Below, piece after piece: positions 16,939-25,138 of a stretch of DNA of 64,000 nt. The notes beneath the pieces were generated by a model. The model saw only the letters and a list, made by a program, of their open reading frames with translations. It searched no databases and was not told where the DNA came from. Made by a program: the position numbers and the translations under genes. Where the stretch lies: contig NZ_JAERRG010000019.1 of the NCBI RefSeq assembly GCF_016741935.1, forward strand, positions 178,469 through 242,468, read 5' to 3'. This DNA comes from Streptomyces endocoffeicus (GTDB taxonomy: Bacteria; Actinomycetota; Actinomycetes; Streptomycetales; Streptomycetaceae). Position 1 is the first letter of the stretch, and every line of letters starts with the position of its first letter.

Positions 16939-17213
16939 TCCCCTACCCGCCCCTTCCCACAACTGGGGCTCCGCCCCAGACCCCGCGGGCCCAGGGGCGG
17001 AGCCCCCGCCACGCGGCGGAGCCGCACATCGACACAGCCCCGCGCCCCTTCGGGGCGCATTGCGGAAGTCGGCCGCAGTTCGGACGAGCCCCGAAGGGGC
17101 GCGGGGAACTGCGCGACCGGCCACGACGGCGCCGCGGACGATCCACGACAGGTCGGGCCAGCCCCCGGGGGTCTGGGGCGGAGCCCCAGTTTCGGGGAGG
17201 GGCGGGTAGGGGA
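16939..17213. repeat. Large interrupted inverted repeat (common Streptomyces intergenic repeat)
   Basis: The left arm (16939-16983: CCCCTACCCGCCCCTTCCC, then ACTGGGGCTCCGCCCCAGAC) is mirrored at 17168-17213 (GTCTGGGGCGGAGCCCCAGT, then GAGGGGCGGGTAGGGG). Nested hairpins CGCCCCTTCGGGGCG and CCCCGAAGGGGCG lie between. The structure fills the 330-bp gap between a plus and a minus gene, where a bidirectional terminator is expected. A half copy lies at 36075-36125. Confidence 0.85.
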
Positions 17214-17251
17214 AAGATCCGCCGCAGGCGGCACGATCCGTCGGACGCCCG

Positions 17252-17545
17252 CTAGCCGCGGCGGAGCCGCCCCGCGATGGTGTGGCCGATGAAGAGGTAC
17301 ACCACGGCCGGGAGGCCGTAGTTGAGGACGGTCCGGAGCCAGTCCGTGTCCATCGTGAAGAGGTCATGGGACCAGCTCGCGAGCCAGCTCGCGGCGTCGT
17401 GGACCACCGTGACGAGGTCGTTGGCGCGGTTGGCGTCGAGTAGGGCGAACAGGATCCAGAGGCCGAGGATGACGGCCATGACGTCCGCGACGACCGCCAC
17501 GACGGTCGCCGCCTGGTTGCTTCCGTGGCGATAACTTCGTGACAT
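17252..17545 (-). CDS. Small membrane protein, unknown function
   Basis: 97 residues. One N-terminal membrane helix (VVAVVADVMAVILGLWILFA) and a second near the C-terminus (YGLPAVVYLFIGHTIAGRL) flank an amphipathic middle (ASWLASWSHDLFTMDTDWLR). No enzymatic motif. It stands alone, convergent with the alpha/alpha-barrel gene across the inverted repeat. I recognise only a generic actinobacterial two-helix membrane protein. Confidence 0.75.
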   Translation of the reverse strand: MSRSYRHGSNQAATVVAVVADVMAVILGLWILFALLDANRANDLVTVVHDAASWLASWSHDLFTMDTDWLRTVLNYGLPAVVYLFIGHTIAGRLRRG

Positions 17546-17634
17546 GCCTCACGTGTTGCCCCGCGAAGCGAAGCCAAACCCAGCGCGGCCGCACACCCGT
17601 ACGAGACGGTCGAACCGGCCCTGTACGACGCGCC

Positions 17635-18645
17635 TCAGCCCGCCAGCTCCGCCAGCACCCGCAGCGTCTCGAGGTCCGGCGACAGCGCCAGCAGATCCGT
17701 GATCGGGCCCTTGCGCCACAACTCCAGCCGCTCCGCGATCCGCTCGCGCGGCCCGACCAGCGAGATCTCATCGGCGAAGGCGTCCGGCACGGCCTCGATG
17801 GCCTCCGCGCGCCGCCCCGCCAGGAACAGCTCCTGCACTCGGCGCGCCTCGGCCTCGTAGCCGAAGCGGGCCATCAGATCGGCGTGGAAGTTCCGGGCCG
17901 CGTGGCCCATTCCGCCGATGTAGAAGCCGAGCATCGCCTTGACCGGCTTCAGCCCCTCCGCCACATCGGCGCACACCCGCACCTGTGTCATCGGCGCCAC
18001 CATGAAGCCGTCCCGGGCGTCGGCCAGCGTCGCCTGGTAGAGCTCGGTCCGCGACGGCGACCAGTACAGCGGCAGCCAGCCGTCGGCGATGCGCACGGTC
18101 TGTGCGATGTTCTTGGGCCCCTCGGCCCCGAGCAGCACCGGGAGGTCGGCGCGCAGCGGGTGGACGATGGGCTTGAGGGGTTTGCCGAGGCCGGTGGCGC
18201 CCGGACCGGCGTAGGGGTGCGGGTGGTAGCGCCCGTCGAGCCGCACCGGCGCCTCGCGGTTCAGCACCTGCCGGATGACCTCGACGTACTCCCGGGTCGC
18301 CGTCAGCGGGCTCTTGGGGAACGGGCGTCCGTACCAGCCCTCGACCACCTGCGGTCCGGACAGCCCCAGCCCCAGCATCATCCGGCCGCCGGAGAGATGG
18401 TCCAGGGTCAGTGCCTGCATCGCGGTGGCGGTGGGGGTGCGGGCGGCCATCTGTGCGACCGCCGTGCCGAGCGCGATCCGGGTGGTGTGGGCGGCGAGCC
18501 AGGTGAGCGGGGTGAAGGCGTCCGAGCCCCAGGACTCGGCGGTCCACACCGAGTGGTAGCCCAGCCGCTCCGCCTCCTGGGCGAGTTCCAGATGGCGGGG
18601 GTCGGGGCCGCGGCCCCAGTAGCCGAGCGCCAGACCGAGCCGCAT
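17635..18645 (-). CDS. LLM-class F420-dependent oxidoreductase
   Basis: 336 residues from ATG 18645, with GAGGGGG eight bases upstream. Luciferase-like TIM-barrel flavoprotein: MRLGLALGYWGRGPDP, YHSVWTAESWGSDAFTPLTW, the DHLSGGRMMLGLGLSGPQVV signature and RVCADVAEGL. Enzymes of this class in Streptomyces commonly use coenzyme F420; the sequence cannot separate F420 from FMN with certainty. Single-gene unit with near-identical 13-bp GGTCCGGACA(A/G) repeats (18663-18697) just upstream of its start. Confidence 0.9.
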   Translation of the reverse strand: MRLGLALGYWGRGPDPRHLELAQEAERLGYHSVWTAESWGSDAFTPLTWLAAHTTRIALGTAVAQMAARTPTATAMQALTLDHLSGGRMMLGLGLSGPQVVEGWYGRPFPKSPLTATREYVEVIRQVLNREAPVRLDGRYHPHPYAGPGATGLGKPLKPIVHPLRADLPVLLGAEGPKNIAQTVRIADGWLPLYWSPSRTELYQATLADARDGFMVAPMTQVRVCADVAEGLKPVKAMLGFYIGGMGHAARNFHADLMARFGYEAEARRVQELFLAGRRAEAIEAVPDAFADEISLVGPRERIAERLELWRKGPITDLLALSPDLETLRVLAELAG

Positions 18646-18662
18646 GGAAGCCCCCTCGTTCC

Positions 18663-18697
18663 GCCGGACAGGGTCCGGACAAGGTCCGGACAGGGTG
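18663..18697. repeat. Short direct repeats upstream of the oxidoreductase gene
   Basis: Three copies of CCGGACAGGGT or CCGGACAAGGT in a row, immediately 5' (minus-strand sense) of the ribosome-binding site. Confidence 0.8.
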
Positions 18698-18843
18698 GAG
18701 AACGGCGGCTGACGACACGTCAGCCGCACACCGGCCGGACTGTACGGGCCGGGGCCGCACATGGCAACGGCCCCTCGCCCGAGCGTTTCGGGTGAGGGGC
18801 CGTGGGTGCGTCATGGGACGCGCACGGTCACGTCATGCGATGT

Positions 18844-18878
18844 GCGTCCGTACGTCCGTACGTCCGTACGTCCGTGCG
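18844..18878. repeat. 8-bp tandem repeat CGTCCGTA
   Basis: Four units of CGTCCGTA in the intergenic stretch, flanked by CGTCATGCGA copies. It lies about 25 bp beyond the stop of the next minus-strand gene and may form slipped hairpins. Confidence 0.8.
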
Positions 18879-18900
18879 TCATGCGACGCGCATACGCGGG

Positions 18901-19740
18901 TCAGCCGCGCTGGATCCCCGTGGTGTCCTGCAGCACACCGCGGCGGCCGTCCTGCGTCTGGGCGACCAGCGCCTGACCGCGCTGCTCCACCGCGAGGTAC
19001 CAGGTGCCGGGGGCCAGTTCGGCGATGGTGCTCGACGAACCGTCCTCCGCGTACAGCGGACGGGCCACCGGCACCGCGAACCAGAACGGGGCGAAGTCCC
19101 CGCCACCCGCGGCCGGCGGGGTGGGGGCCGGAGCCTGCTGGCCGCCGAAGGGCTGGCCGGGCTGCGGCTGACCGGGCTGGCCGGGCTGCGGGGTGCCGTA
19201 CGGCGCGGGGGCGCCGGGCTGGGCACCGCCCGGACCCGGGTAGCCGTACCCCGGCTGCGGGCCCTGGGCGCCGTACGGGGACGGGGCCGGGGCGGCGGCG
19301 TTCATCAGCGGGGCCTTGAGAGCCGGGACGCGCTGGGTGAGCAGCGCGACGGCCGCCATCGCCAGGGTGGCGATCAGGCCGAGGATCTGTCCGACGCCCT
19401 TGTCGGCTCCGTCCGGGCCGCCGATGATCGTCCACAGCGAGCTCCAGGCCGCGAAGACCGCGAGCGCCGAGCCCCACTGCTCGAGCGAGAGCCCGAAGAG
19501 ATTGCGGCCCGCGGGCTGGAAACGCGCGGAGACGATGAGCGCCGCGGCGATCAGTCCGGCCAGGAAGATCGAGGGCAGTACGGGGAAGAAGGCGGACTTC
19601 CATCCGTTCTCACCGGCGTCCTTGCAGAAGCTGCTACCGCCGCAGTCGACGGTGTAGAAGTCGAGGAAGGAGGCGATGAACAGCAGCACCGCTGCTCCGA
19701 TCACCACGCCGTCGCCTCGAGTGAGCGAGCGGATGTTCAA
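18901..19740 (-). CDS. Four-helix membrane protein with Pro/Gln-rich linker and C-terminal beta domain (DUF5336-like)
   Basis: 279 residues. A TTG start at 19740 (LNIRSLTRGDGVVIG) sits behind AAAGGA; the longer frame upstream lacks a better site. Four membrane helices occupy roughly residues 12-150 (for example GVVIGAAVLLFIASFLDFY). A PGQPGQPQPGQPFGG-type linker follows, then a compact C-terminal domain (WFAVPVARPLYAEDG, ELAPGTWYLAVEQRGQALVA). The arrangement recalls the mycobacterial 34-kDa antigen/DUF5336 family; the assignment is from memory. Function unknown, possibly cell-envelope related given the adjacent amidase. Confidence 0.78.
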   Translation of the reverse strand: MNIRSLTRGDGVVIGAAVLLFIASFLDFYTVDCGGSSFCKDAGENGWKSAFFPVLPSIFLAGLIAAALIVSARFQPAGRNLFGLSLEQWGSALAVFAAWSSLWTIIGGPDGADKGVGQILGLIATLAMAAVALLTQRVPALKAPLMNAAAPAPSPYGAQGPQPGYGYPGPGGAQPGAPAPYGTPQPGQPGQPQPGQPFGGQQAPAPTPPAAGGGDFAPFWFAVPVARPLYAEDGSSSTIAELAPGTWYLAVEQRGQALVAQTQDGRRGVLQDTTGIQRG

Positions 19741-19902
19741 CGTGAGGTCCTTTGTCGGTTTCGTCTGTACGAGCGCTGCCGCCAGGCGCGATAGCGCGAA
19801 GGCGTCGGGGGTGGGCCCCATCGTACGGGTGAATCCGCCTGCGGAGACCGGGGGTGTCTCATCGGTATCCCGGTCGTGACCTCCCGTTCGGTTGTGGCGG
19901 CG

Positions 19903-20847
19903 CTACTCGTTCAAGAAGTCCGTAATGCCCTGTGCGATGCCGTGTGCCGCGCGTTCGCGCCACGCCGTGTCGGTCAGTTCGGCGGCGTCCTGGGAGTCGC
20001 GCATGTTGCCGCACTCGATGAACACCTTCGGAACGGTGGAGAGGTTGAGTCCGCCCAGGTCACCCCGGACGTCCAACCCGCTGCCGTCGCCGATGTACTG
20101 CGCGGGCGCGCTGCCGGTGGCCTTGGCGAACTCGCCGCGCAGCCGCTCGCCGAGTTGGCGGGACGGCGCGGTGATGGCGGAGGTGTCCGCGCCGCCGCCC
20201 CGTACGGACTTGGGCAGGATCACATGGAAGCCGCGCTCCCCGGCGGCCGCGCCGTCCGCGTGCACGGAGACCACCGCGTCGGCGTGGGCCTTGTTGCCGA
20301 TCTCCGCGCGCTCGTCGACGCACGGCCCGTACGGCCGGTCGCCGTCCTGGGTGAACCGCACGGTGGCGCCGCGCGCTTCGAGCAGAGTGCGGGCGCGGCG
20401 CGCCACATCGAGGGTGAAGGACGCCTCGGGGTAGCCGGAGTTGGTTTCCGTGCCCGTGGTGTCGCACTCCTTCCGCTCGGTGCCGATGTCCACGAGCCGG
20501 GAGATCCGCGAGGGATGGTCGCGGTTGTGCGGATTGTGGCCGGGGTCGATCACCACGACCTTGCCCTTGAGGGGCTTTCCGGGTGTTCCGGGCTTTCCGG
20601 ACTCGCCGGATGGAGTGGACGGTGCGGATGGGGCGGACGCGCCGGACGACGGGGGCGGCGGGGAGGACGTCGAGGAGGTCGTGGGCCCGCCCGCCCCGCC
20701 TGCCCCGTCCGCACCGTCGTCCTTCGAACCGCCCAGGGAACTCCACAACAGCCAGCCGACGAAGCAGGCCGGTATCAGCGCCACCAGGACGATGGCGAGG
20801 GTGCCGCCGCGACGACCGGGCTCAGGAGGAAAGCTGCCGTAGGACAC
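19903..20847 (-). CDS. N-acetylmuramoyl-L-alanine amidase (Amidase_3), membrane anchored
   Basis: 314 residues. An N-terminal signal-anchor (LAIVLVALIPACFVGWLLW) is followed by a Ser/Pro/Thr-rich spacer of about 60 residues and a zinc amidase domain from about residue 95. The zinc and catalytic motifs are VVIDPGHNPHN (His), SGYPEASFTLD (Glu), DAVVSVHADG (His) and KVFIECGNMRD (Glu). It cleaves the lactyl amide between MurNAc and the stem peptide in the wall. Four cysteines occur in the catalytic domain, plausibly giving disulfides. Confidence 0.92.
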   Translation of the reverse strand: MSYGSFPPEPGRRGGTLAIVLVALIPACFVGWLLWSSLGGSKDDGADGAGGAGGPTTSSTSSPPPPSSGASAPSAPSTPSGESGKPGTPGKPLKGKVVVIDPGHNPHNRDHPSRISRLVDIGTERKECDTTGTETNSGYPEASFTLDVARRARTLLEARGATVRFTQDGDRPYGPCVDERAEIGNKAHADAVVSVHADGAAAGERGFHVILPKSVRGGGADTSAITAPSRQLGERLRGEFAKATGSAPAQYIGDGSGLDVRGDLGGLNLSTVPKVFIECGNMRDSQDAAELTDTAWRERAAHGIAQGITDFLNE

Positions 20848-21151
20848 GCGGGCGATGGTAGCGGCCCGGCCGACGCGCCTCGAACGCCGGGCGGCCGCGC
20901 CGCCCCGGCCGGGTCAGGCGCCGCGACGGTCACCGGGCGTGACGGTCGCCGGGCCTTCCGGCGGGGCCCCGGCCACGCGGGCGCGCCCGCCGCGGATGCC
21001 TCCGTGGGGGGCGGGGGCGTCTGCCGCCGTCTGCCACCGGGGCGGGGGTGCCGGTTGCCGTCTGCCGCCGGGGACGGGGCATCGGCCGCCGTCTGCCGCC
21101 GGGGACGGGCGGCGGCGGGACAAGCCGGGTGCCCCGGCCATGTGCTCGCGG
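20848..21151. repeat. Gene-free GC-rich stretch with ~19-44 bp repeats
   Basis: No gene is visible. At 21030-21120 a CCGTCTGCCGCCGGGGACGG motif recurs in complete and degenerate forms, preceded by CACCGGGCGTGACGGTCGCC. It separates two minus-strand genes. Confidence 0.6.
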
Positions 21152-21823
21152 TCAGGCGGGCGGGGCGGCCGCGGTGCGGCGCAGTACGCGGAGCGAGCGG
21201 GTGGCGGAGAGCTCGGTGAACGCGCCGGAGGCGAGCGCGCGGCGGTAGATCCGGTACGGCGCCTGGCCGCCGTCCGCCGGATCGGGGAAGACGTCGTGGA
21301 TCACCAGCAGCCCGCCCGGCGCGACATGCGGCGCCCAGCCCTCGTAGTCGGCGCTCGCGTGCTCGTCGGTGTGCCCACCGTCGATGAACACCAGCCCGAC
21401 CGGCTTCCCCCACACCGCCGCGACCCGCGGGGACCGCCCGACCATGGCGATGACGTGGTCCTCGAGGCCCGCCCGGTGGAGGGTGCGGCGGAAGGTGGGC
21501 AGCGTGTCCATCCGCCCCACCTCGGGGTCGACCACCTCTGGGTCGTGGTACTCCCAGCCCGGCTGCTGCTCCTCGGAGCCCCGGTGGTGGTCCACGGTCA
21601 CGGCGACCGTCCCGGCCGCGCGGGCGGCGTCGGCCAGCAGGATCGTGGAGCGCCCGCAGTACGTGCCGACCTCCACCAGCGGCAGCCCCGGCGCCGCCGC
21701 CCGCACGGCCGCGGCATACAGGGCGAGCCCCTCGTCCAGCGGCATGAAGCCCTTCGCCGCCTCGAAGGCGTCGAGCACGGTGCGGTCGGGGACCGCGGGC
21801 GCGGCGGCGGCAGACTGAGTCAC
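21152..21823 (-). CDS. Class I SAM-dependent methyltransferase (Methyltransf_24 type)
   Basis: 223 residues from GTG 21823 (VTQSAAAAP); another GTG lies 18 nt upstream. Rossmann motif I is LVEVGTYCGRSTILLADAAR. The acidic motif VGLVFIDGGHTDEHASADYE and then GGLLVIHDVFPDP match the family of O-methyltransferases and cephalosporin-hydroxylase-like proteins with metal-binding Asp/His. Single gene upstream of the amidase gene on the same strand. Substrate unknown. Confidence 0.87.
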   Translation of the reverse strand: MTQSAAAAPAVPDRTVLDAFEAAKGFMPLDEGLALYAAAVRAAAPGLPLVEVGTYCGRSTILLADAARAAGTVAVTVDHHRGSEEQQPGWEYHDPEVVDPEVGRMDTLPTFRRTLHRAGLEDHVIAMVGRSPRVAAVWGKPVGLVFIDGGHTDEHASADYEGWAPHVAPGGLLVIHDVFPDPADGGQAPYRIYRRALASGAFTELSATRSLRVLRRTAAAPPA

Positions 21824-21935
21824 CCGCTCATCCTGCCGCACCGCCACCGGCCCGCGGCGCCCGGGGCCACGGCCCCTCGACGGGTGCCCACCGGGGACGT
21901 ACCGAGCAGATCGGCGGAAGTCGGCCGCGGCCGAC

Positions 21936-22541
21936 TTACAGCCAGCCGTTCTGGCGGGCGGCGCGGACGGCCTCCATGCGGTTGCGGGTCTGGGTCTTGC
22001 CGATGGCCGAGGAGAGATAGTTGCGCACGGTGGCGGGGGAGAGGTGCACCTTGGCCGCGATGTCCGCGACCGTCGCCCCGTCCACCGCCGCCGAGAGCAC
22101 ATCGCGCTCGCGCTGGGTCAGCGGGTTGGGGCCCGCGCTGAGCGCGGCCGCGGCCAGGCCCGGGTCGATCACCCGCTCACCGGCCAGCACCCGGCGGATC
22201 GCCACGGCCAGCTCCTCCACCGGGCCGTCCTTGACCAGGAACCCGGCCGCCCCCGCCTCCATCGCCCGGCGCAGATAGCCGGGGCGGCCGAAGGTGGTCA
22301 GGATCAGCACCTGGCAGTCCGGCAGCGCCTCGCGCAGCGCGGCGGCCGCGTCCAGACCGCTGCGGCCGGGCAGCTCGATGTCGAGCAGCGCCACATCGGG
22401 CCGGGTCTCCAGGGCCCGGGGCACGATCTCGTCCCCGTTCCCGAGCTGCGCGACGATCTCGAAGTCGTCCTCGAGCCCGAGCAGCAGGGCGAGCGCGCCC
22501 CGCATCATCCCCTGGTCCTCGGCGAGCAGGAGCCTGATCAC
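21936..22541 (-). CDS. NarL/DesR-type response regulator
   Basis: 201 residues from GTG 22541 (VIRLLLAEDQGMMRGALALL). Receiver: acidic pair AED, phospho-acceptor Asp in VALLDIELPGRSG, LILTTFGRPG and the lysine in GFLVKDGP. LuxR helix-turn-helix: LTQRERDVLSAAVDGATVAD, IAAKVHLSPATVRNYLSSAI. An alternative in-frame GTG at 22568 sits behind the first of two GAAGGACGTG copies. It is encoded directly after, and inside the 3' part of, the histidine-kinase frame. Pairing with that kinase is near certain; DesK/DesR-like by type, target unknown. Confidence 0.93.
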   Translation of the reverse strand: MIRLLLAEDQGMMRGALALLLGLEDDFEIVAQLGNGDEIVPRALETRPDVALLDIELPGRSGLDAAAALREALPDCQVLILTTFGRPGYLRRAMEAGAAGFLVKDGPVEELAVAIRRVLAGERVIDPGLAAAALSAGPNPLTQRERDVLSAAVDGATVADIAAKVHLSPATVRNYLSSAIGKTQTRNRMEAVRAARQNGWL

Positions 22542-23781
22542 GTCCTTCGTGCCCTCCGCCGTGGCCACGTCCTTCGACCTCGGCCTCCACCACATCCTCC
22601 GTATCCACCGGCAGTTCGGCGACGAGCCGGAAGCCCCGGCGCCCGCCGGGGCCGGACTCCAGTGAGCCGCCCGCTGCCGACAGCCGCTCGGCCAGGCCCT
22701 TGAGCCCCGTACCCCCGATCGCCCCGATCGCGCCGTCCGCGCCCGCCATGTCCGTCGCGCCCGCCGCGCCCGCCGCACCCGTACCGGTGGCACGGGAGCC
22801 TACGCCGCCCCCGTCGTCCGTGATCTCCAGCCGTACCCGGTCCATGCCGCTCCGCACCTCGATCTCGCACCGGGACGCCCCGCTGTGCCGCACCACATTG
22901 GTGACGCCCTCGCGGACCACCCACCCCAACAGGGCCTCCGTCTGCGGGGCCAGCGGCGGTCCCTCGCGGCGGACGACGGCCTCGATACCGGCGGCGTCCA
23001 GTGCCGAGCGGGCCCGGTCCAGCTCGGTGGCCAGGCTGCCCTCGCGATAGCCGGTGACGGCCTCGCGGATCTCGGTGAGCGCCTGCCGCCCCACCGCCTC
23101 GATGTCCGCGGCCTGCCCCAGCGCGGCCTCCAGGTCCTTCGGGGCGAGCCGGCGCACCGCCTCCGCCTTGACCACGACGACCGACATGGTGTGGCCCAGC
23201 AGGTCGTGCAGATCGCGGGAGAACCGCAGCCGCTCCTTCTCCACCGCCGTACGGGCCAGCTCCTGGCGGGTCGCGCGGAGCTGGGCCACGGTTTCGAAGA
23301 GCGACAGGATGGCCGCCGTCACCAGACCGGACAGCATGGTGCCGTAACCGACCGTGAGCGAGTCCGAGGGGCCGCCGCGGAGCCCGGCGATGACTCCCGC
23401 GGAGGCGGACAGCACGAGGATGACGGGCCCCAGCTTCCGCCTCCCCCCGCGCAGCACGATCCCGGAGGCCAGCGACAGCAGCGGGAAACACAGCAGCCAG
23501 TTCCCGGCGTAGCCGATGCCCAGCGCATAGGTGACCGCCGCCAGCCCGGCCAGCGCCAGCGGCGGGATCCTGGTGTGGCGGCGGCGCTCGTCGAGGGCGG
23601 TGAAGACGGTGGTGAGGTAGAGCGCCATGAAGGCCGCCACCCCCGCGCCACCGAGCCAGGGCAGCGGCGTCTTCTCCTTGAAGAGCGCCTGTACGTCCCC
23701 CGTGAGCATGAAGAGCCAGGGCACGAAGGCCCGGCGGCCCGGTGGCTTGAGGCGCTCGATGCGCGCGGCGGTGGCATACAT
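22177..23781 (-). CDS. DesK-type sensor histidine kinase with anomalous C-terminal extension
   Basis: 534 residues from ATG 23781. Five or six membrane helices (WLGGAGVAAFMALYLTTVF and on) are followed by the HisKA_3 phospho-acceptor FSRDLHDLLGHTMSVVVVKA and an HATPase_c with GVTNVVRHSGAS, DDGGGVGSR and GGTGLKGLAERLSAAGG. The conserved protein should end near residue 415 (after RGFRLVAELPV). Instead the frame stays open for 365 nt into the regulator gene, adding about 120 Arg/Gly/Pro-rich residues. Either the stop was lost by a small duplication (GAAGGACGTG occurs twice, 27 bp apart, at the regulator start) or there is a frameshift. Confidence 0.85.
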   Translation of the reverse strand: MYATAARIERLKPPGRRAFVPWLFMLTGDVQALFKEKTPLPWLGGAGVAAFMALYLTTVFTALDERRRHTRIPPLALAGLAAVTYALGIGYAGNWLLCFPLLSLASGIVLRGGRRKLGPVILVLSASAGVIAGLRGGPSDSLTVGYGTMLSGLVTAAILSLFETVAQLRATRQELARTAVEKERLRFSRDLHDLLGHTMSVVVVKAEAVRRLAPKDLEAALGQAADIEAVGRQALTEIREAVTGYREGSLATELDRARSALDAAGIEAVVRREGPPLAPQTEALLGWVVREGVTNVVRHSGASRCEIEVRSGMDRVRLEITDDGGGVGSRATGTGAAGAAGATDMAGADGAIGAIGGTGLKGLAERLSAAGGSLESGPGGRRGFRLVAELPVDTEDVVEAEVEGRGHGGGHEGRDQAPARRGPGDDAGRARPAARARGRLRDRRAARERGRDRAPGPGDPARCGAARHRAARPQRSGRGRRAARGAAGLPGADPDHLRPPRLSAPGDGGGGGRVPGQGRPGGGAGRGDPPGAGR

Positions 23782-23958
23782 GCGTCCGACCCTACGGATC
23801 CCCGTATGAGCTGGGCAGATGCGGATGTCGGGGGATGGCCGTGACATTTGTCCCAGGGCCTTCGGTGCCCCGGTCGCCACCATCTGACGGGCCGTCAGTA
23901 GACGCCGTCCACACCCTTCCCCCTTCGGGGCGATTGGGCTATACAGGGTGGCATCGGC

Positions 23959-23972
23959 TAGAACGCGTTCTA
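23959..23972. promoter_or_regulatory. Perfect 14-bp KstR-type palindrome
   Basis: TAGAACGCGTTCTA is a perfect palindrome and an exact match to the KstR consensus. It lies 141 bp upstream of the MaoC-like gene in the 332-bp divergent region (23782-24113) shared with the histidine kinase. No gene is seen in that gap. Confidence 0.75.
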
Positions 23973-24113
23973 CATGTCCGCGCGGACGACTCCACGCGGC
24001 CGACGCGACCCTGCCGACCAGCGACGACCCCGGCGCGGCCGACGGTGCGGACGGGCGGGCCGGGGTCTTCGGACCGTGGCCCAGCGAGCGGACCAAGGAA
24101 GTGGTGTCGCCCC

Positions 24114-24968
24114 ATGCCCATCGATGTCGCGAAGGCCGTCTCGGCCGAACCCCGGAGCACGGCTCTCATCTGGGGGCAGAAGGACATCCAGCTCTACCAC
24201 CTGGGCATCGGCGCCGGAATCCCCGCCACCGACCCCCAGGAGCTCCGCTACACCCTGGAGAGCAAGCTCCATGTGCTCCCCAGCTTCGCGACCGTCGCGG
24301 GCGGCGGGATGGCGGTCGCCGGGGGCATGGCCGCACCCGGTATCGACGTCGACCTCGCCGCCGTACTGCACGGCGGTCAGACCGTCGAACTGCACCGGCC
24401 CATCCCGCTCGGCGGGGACGCCACCCAGACCTCGAGGGTCGCCGCCGTCTACGACAAGGGCAAGGCGGCCGTCATCGTGCTGCGCTCCGACGTCGCCGAC
24501 GCGGACGGCCCGCTGTGGACCTGCGACACCCGGATCTTCGTCCGGGGCGAGGGCGGCTTCGGCGGTGAGCGCGGCCCCTCCGACCGCGTGGAGCCCCCGG
24601 CCCGCGAGCCGGACCGCACGGTGGAGCGGGCCATCCGCGAGGACCAGGCGCTGCTCTACCGGCTCTCCGGGGACTGGAACCCGCTCCACGCCGACCCCGA
24701 GTTCGCCAAGCTGGCGGGGTTCGAGCAGCCCATCCTGCACGGGCTGTGCTCGTACGGGATGGTGCTCAAGGCGGTCGTGGACACGGCGCTGGACGGGGAG
24801 GTGTCCCGGGTGCGCTCGTACACCACCCGCTTCGCCGGGGTCGCGTACCCGGGCGAGACCCTGCGCGTCCGGATGTGGCGGGACGAGGGGCGGGTCCAGG
24901 TGACGGCGACCGCCGTCGAGCGGGACGACGCACCGGTCCTCACCGACACCATCGTCGAACACACCTGA
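24114..24968 (+). CDS. MaoC-type enoyl-CoA hydratase 2 (double hot-dog)
   Basis: 284 residues; ATG 24114 behind AAGGAAGTGG. N-terminal hot-dog half with YHLGIGAGIPATDPQELRYT and the C-terminal catalytic half with YRLSGDWNPLHADPEFAKLA, where the hydratase-2 motif provides the Asp and His, then PILHGLCSYGMVLKAVVD. It hydrates trans-2-enoyl-CoA to (R)-3-hydroxyacyl-CoA. First of a MaoC/zinc alcohol dehydrogenase/SDR operon behind a perfect KstR-type operator, which suggests side-chain beta-oxidation of a sterol or similar. Homologous to mycobacterial Rv3538-type hydratases (from memory). The stop codon is part of the first unit of a 16-bp tandem repeat. Confidence 0.92.
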   Translation: MPIDVAKAVSAEPRSTALIWGQKDIQLYHLGIGAGIPATDPQELRYTLESKLHVLPSFATVAGGGMAVAGGMAAPGIDVDLAAVLHGGQTVELHRPIPLGGDATQTSRVAAVYDKGKAAVIVLRSDVADADGPLWTCDTRIFVRGEGGFGGERGPSDRVEPPAREPDRTVERAIREDQALLYRLSGDWNPLHADPEFAKLAGFEQPILHGLCSYGMVLKAVVDTALDGEVSRVRSYTTRFAGVAYPGETLRVRMWRDEGRVQVTATAVERDDAPVLTDTIVEHT

Positions 24969-25116
24969 GATGACGCACACCTGAGATGACGCACACCTGA
25001 GATGACGCACACCTGAGATGACGCACACCTGAGAACACGCACACCTGAGAACACGCACATCTGAGATGACGCATGCCTGAGCTCACGCACGCCAGGCACG
25101 CCTGAGAACACGCACG
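24962..25116. repeat. 16-bp tandem repeat anchored on the MaoC stop codon
   Basis: About eight units of CACACCTGAGATGACG, with variants CTGAGAACACGC and CTGAGCTCACGC. The first unit contains the last codons and TGA stop of the hydratase gene. The array ends just before GAGGAGCC, the ribosome site of the next gene. Confidence 0.95.
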
Positions 25117-25138
25117 CTCGACATCACGAGGAGCCGCT

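Noticed and set aside
24962..25116. Possible CRISPR array
   Set aside because: 16-bp units abut directly and start inside a coding sequence; no spacers.
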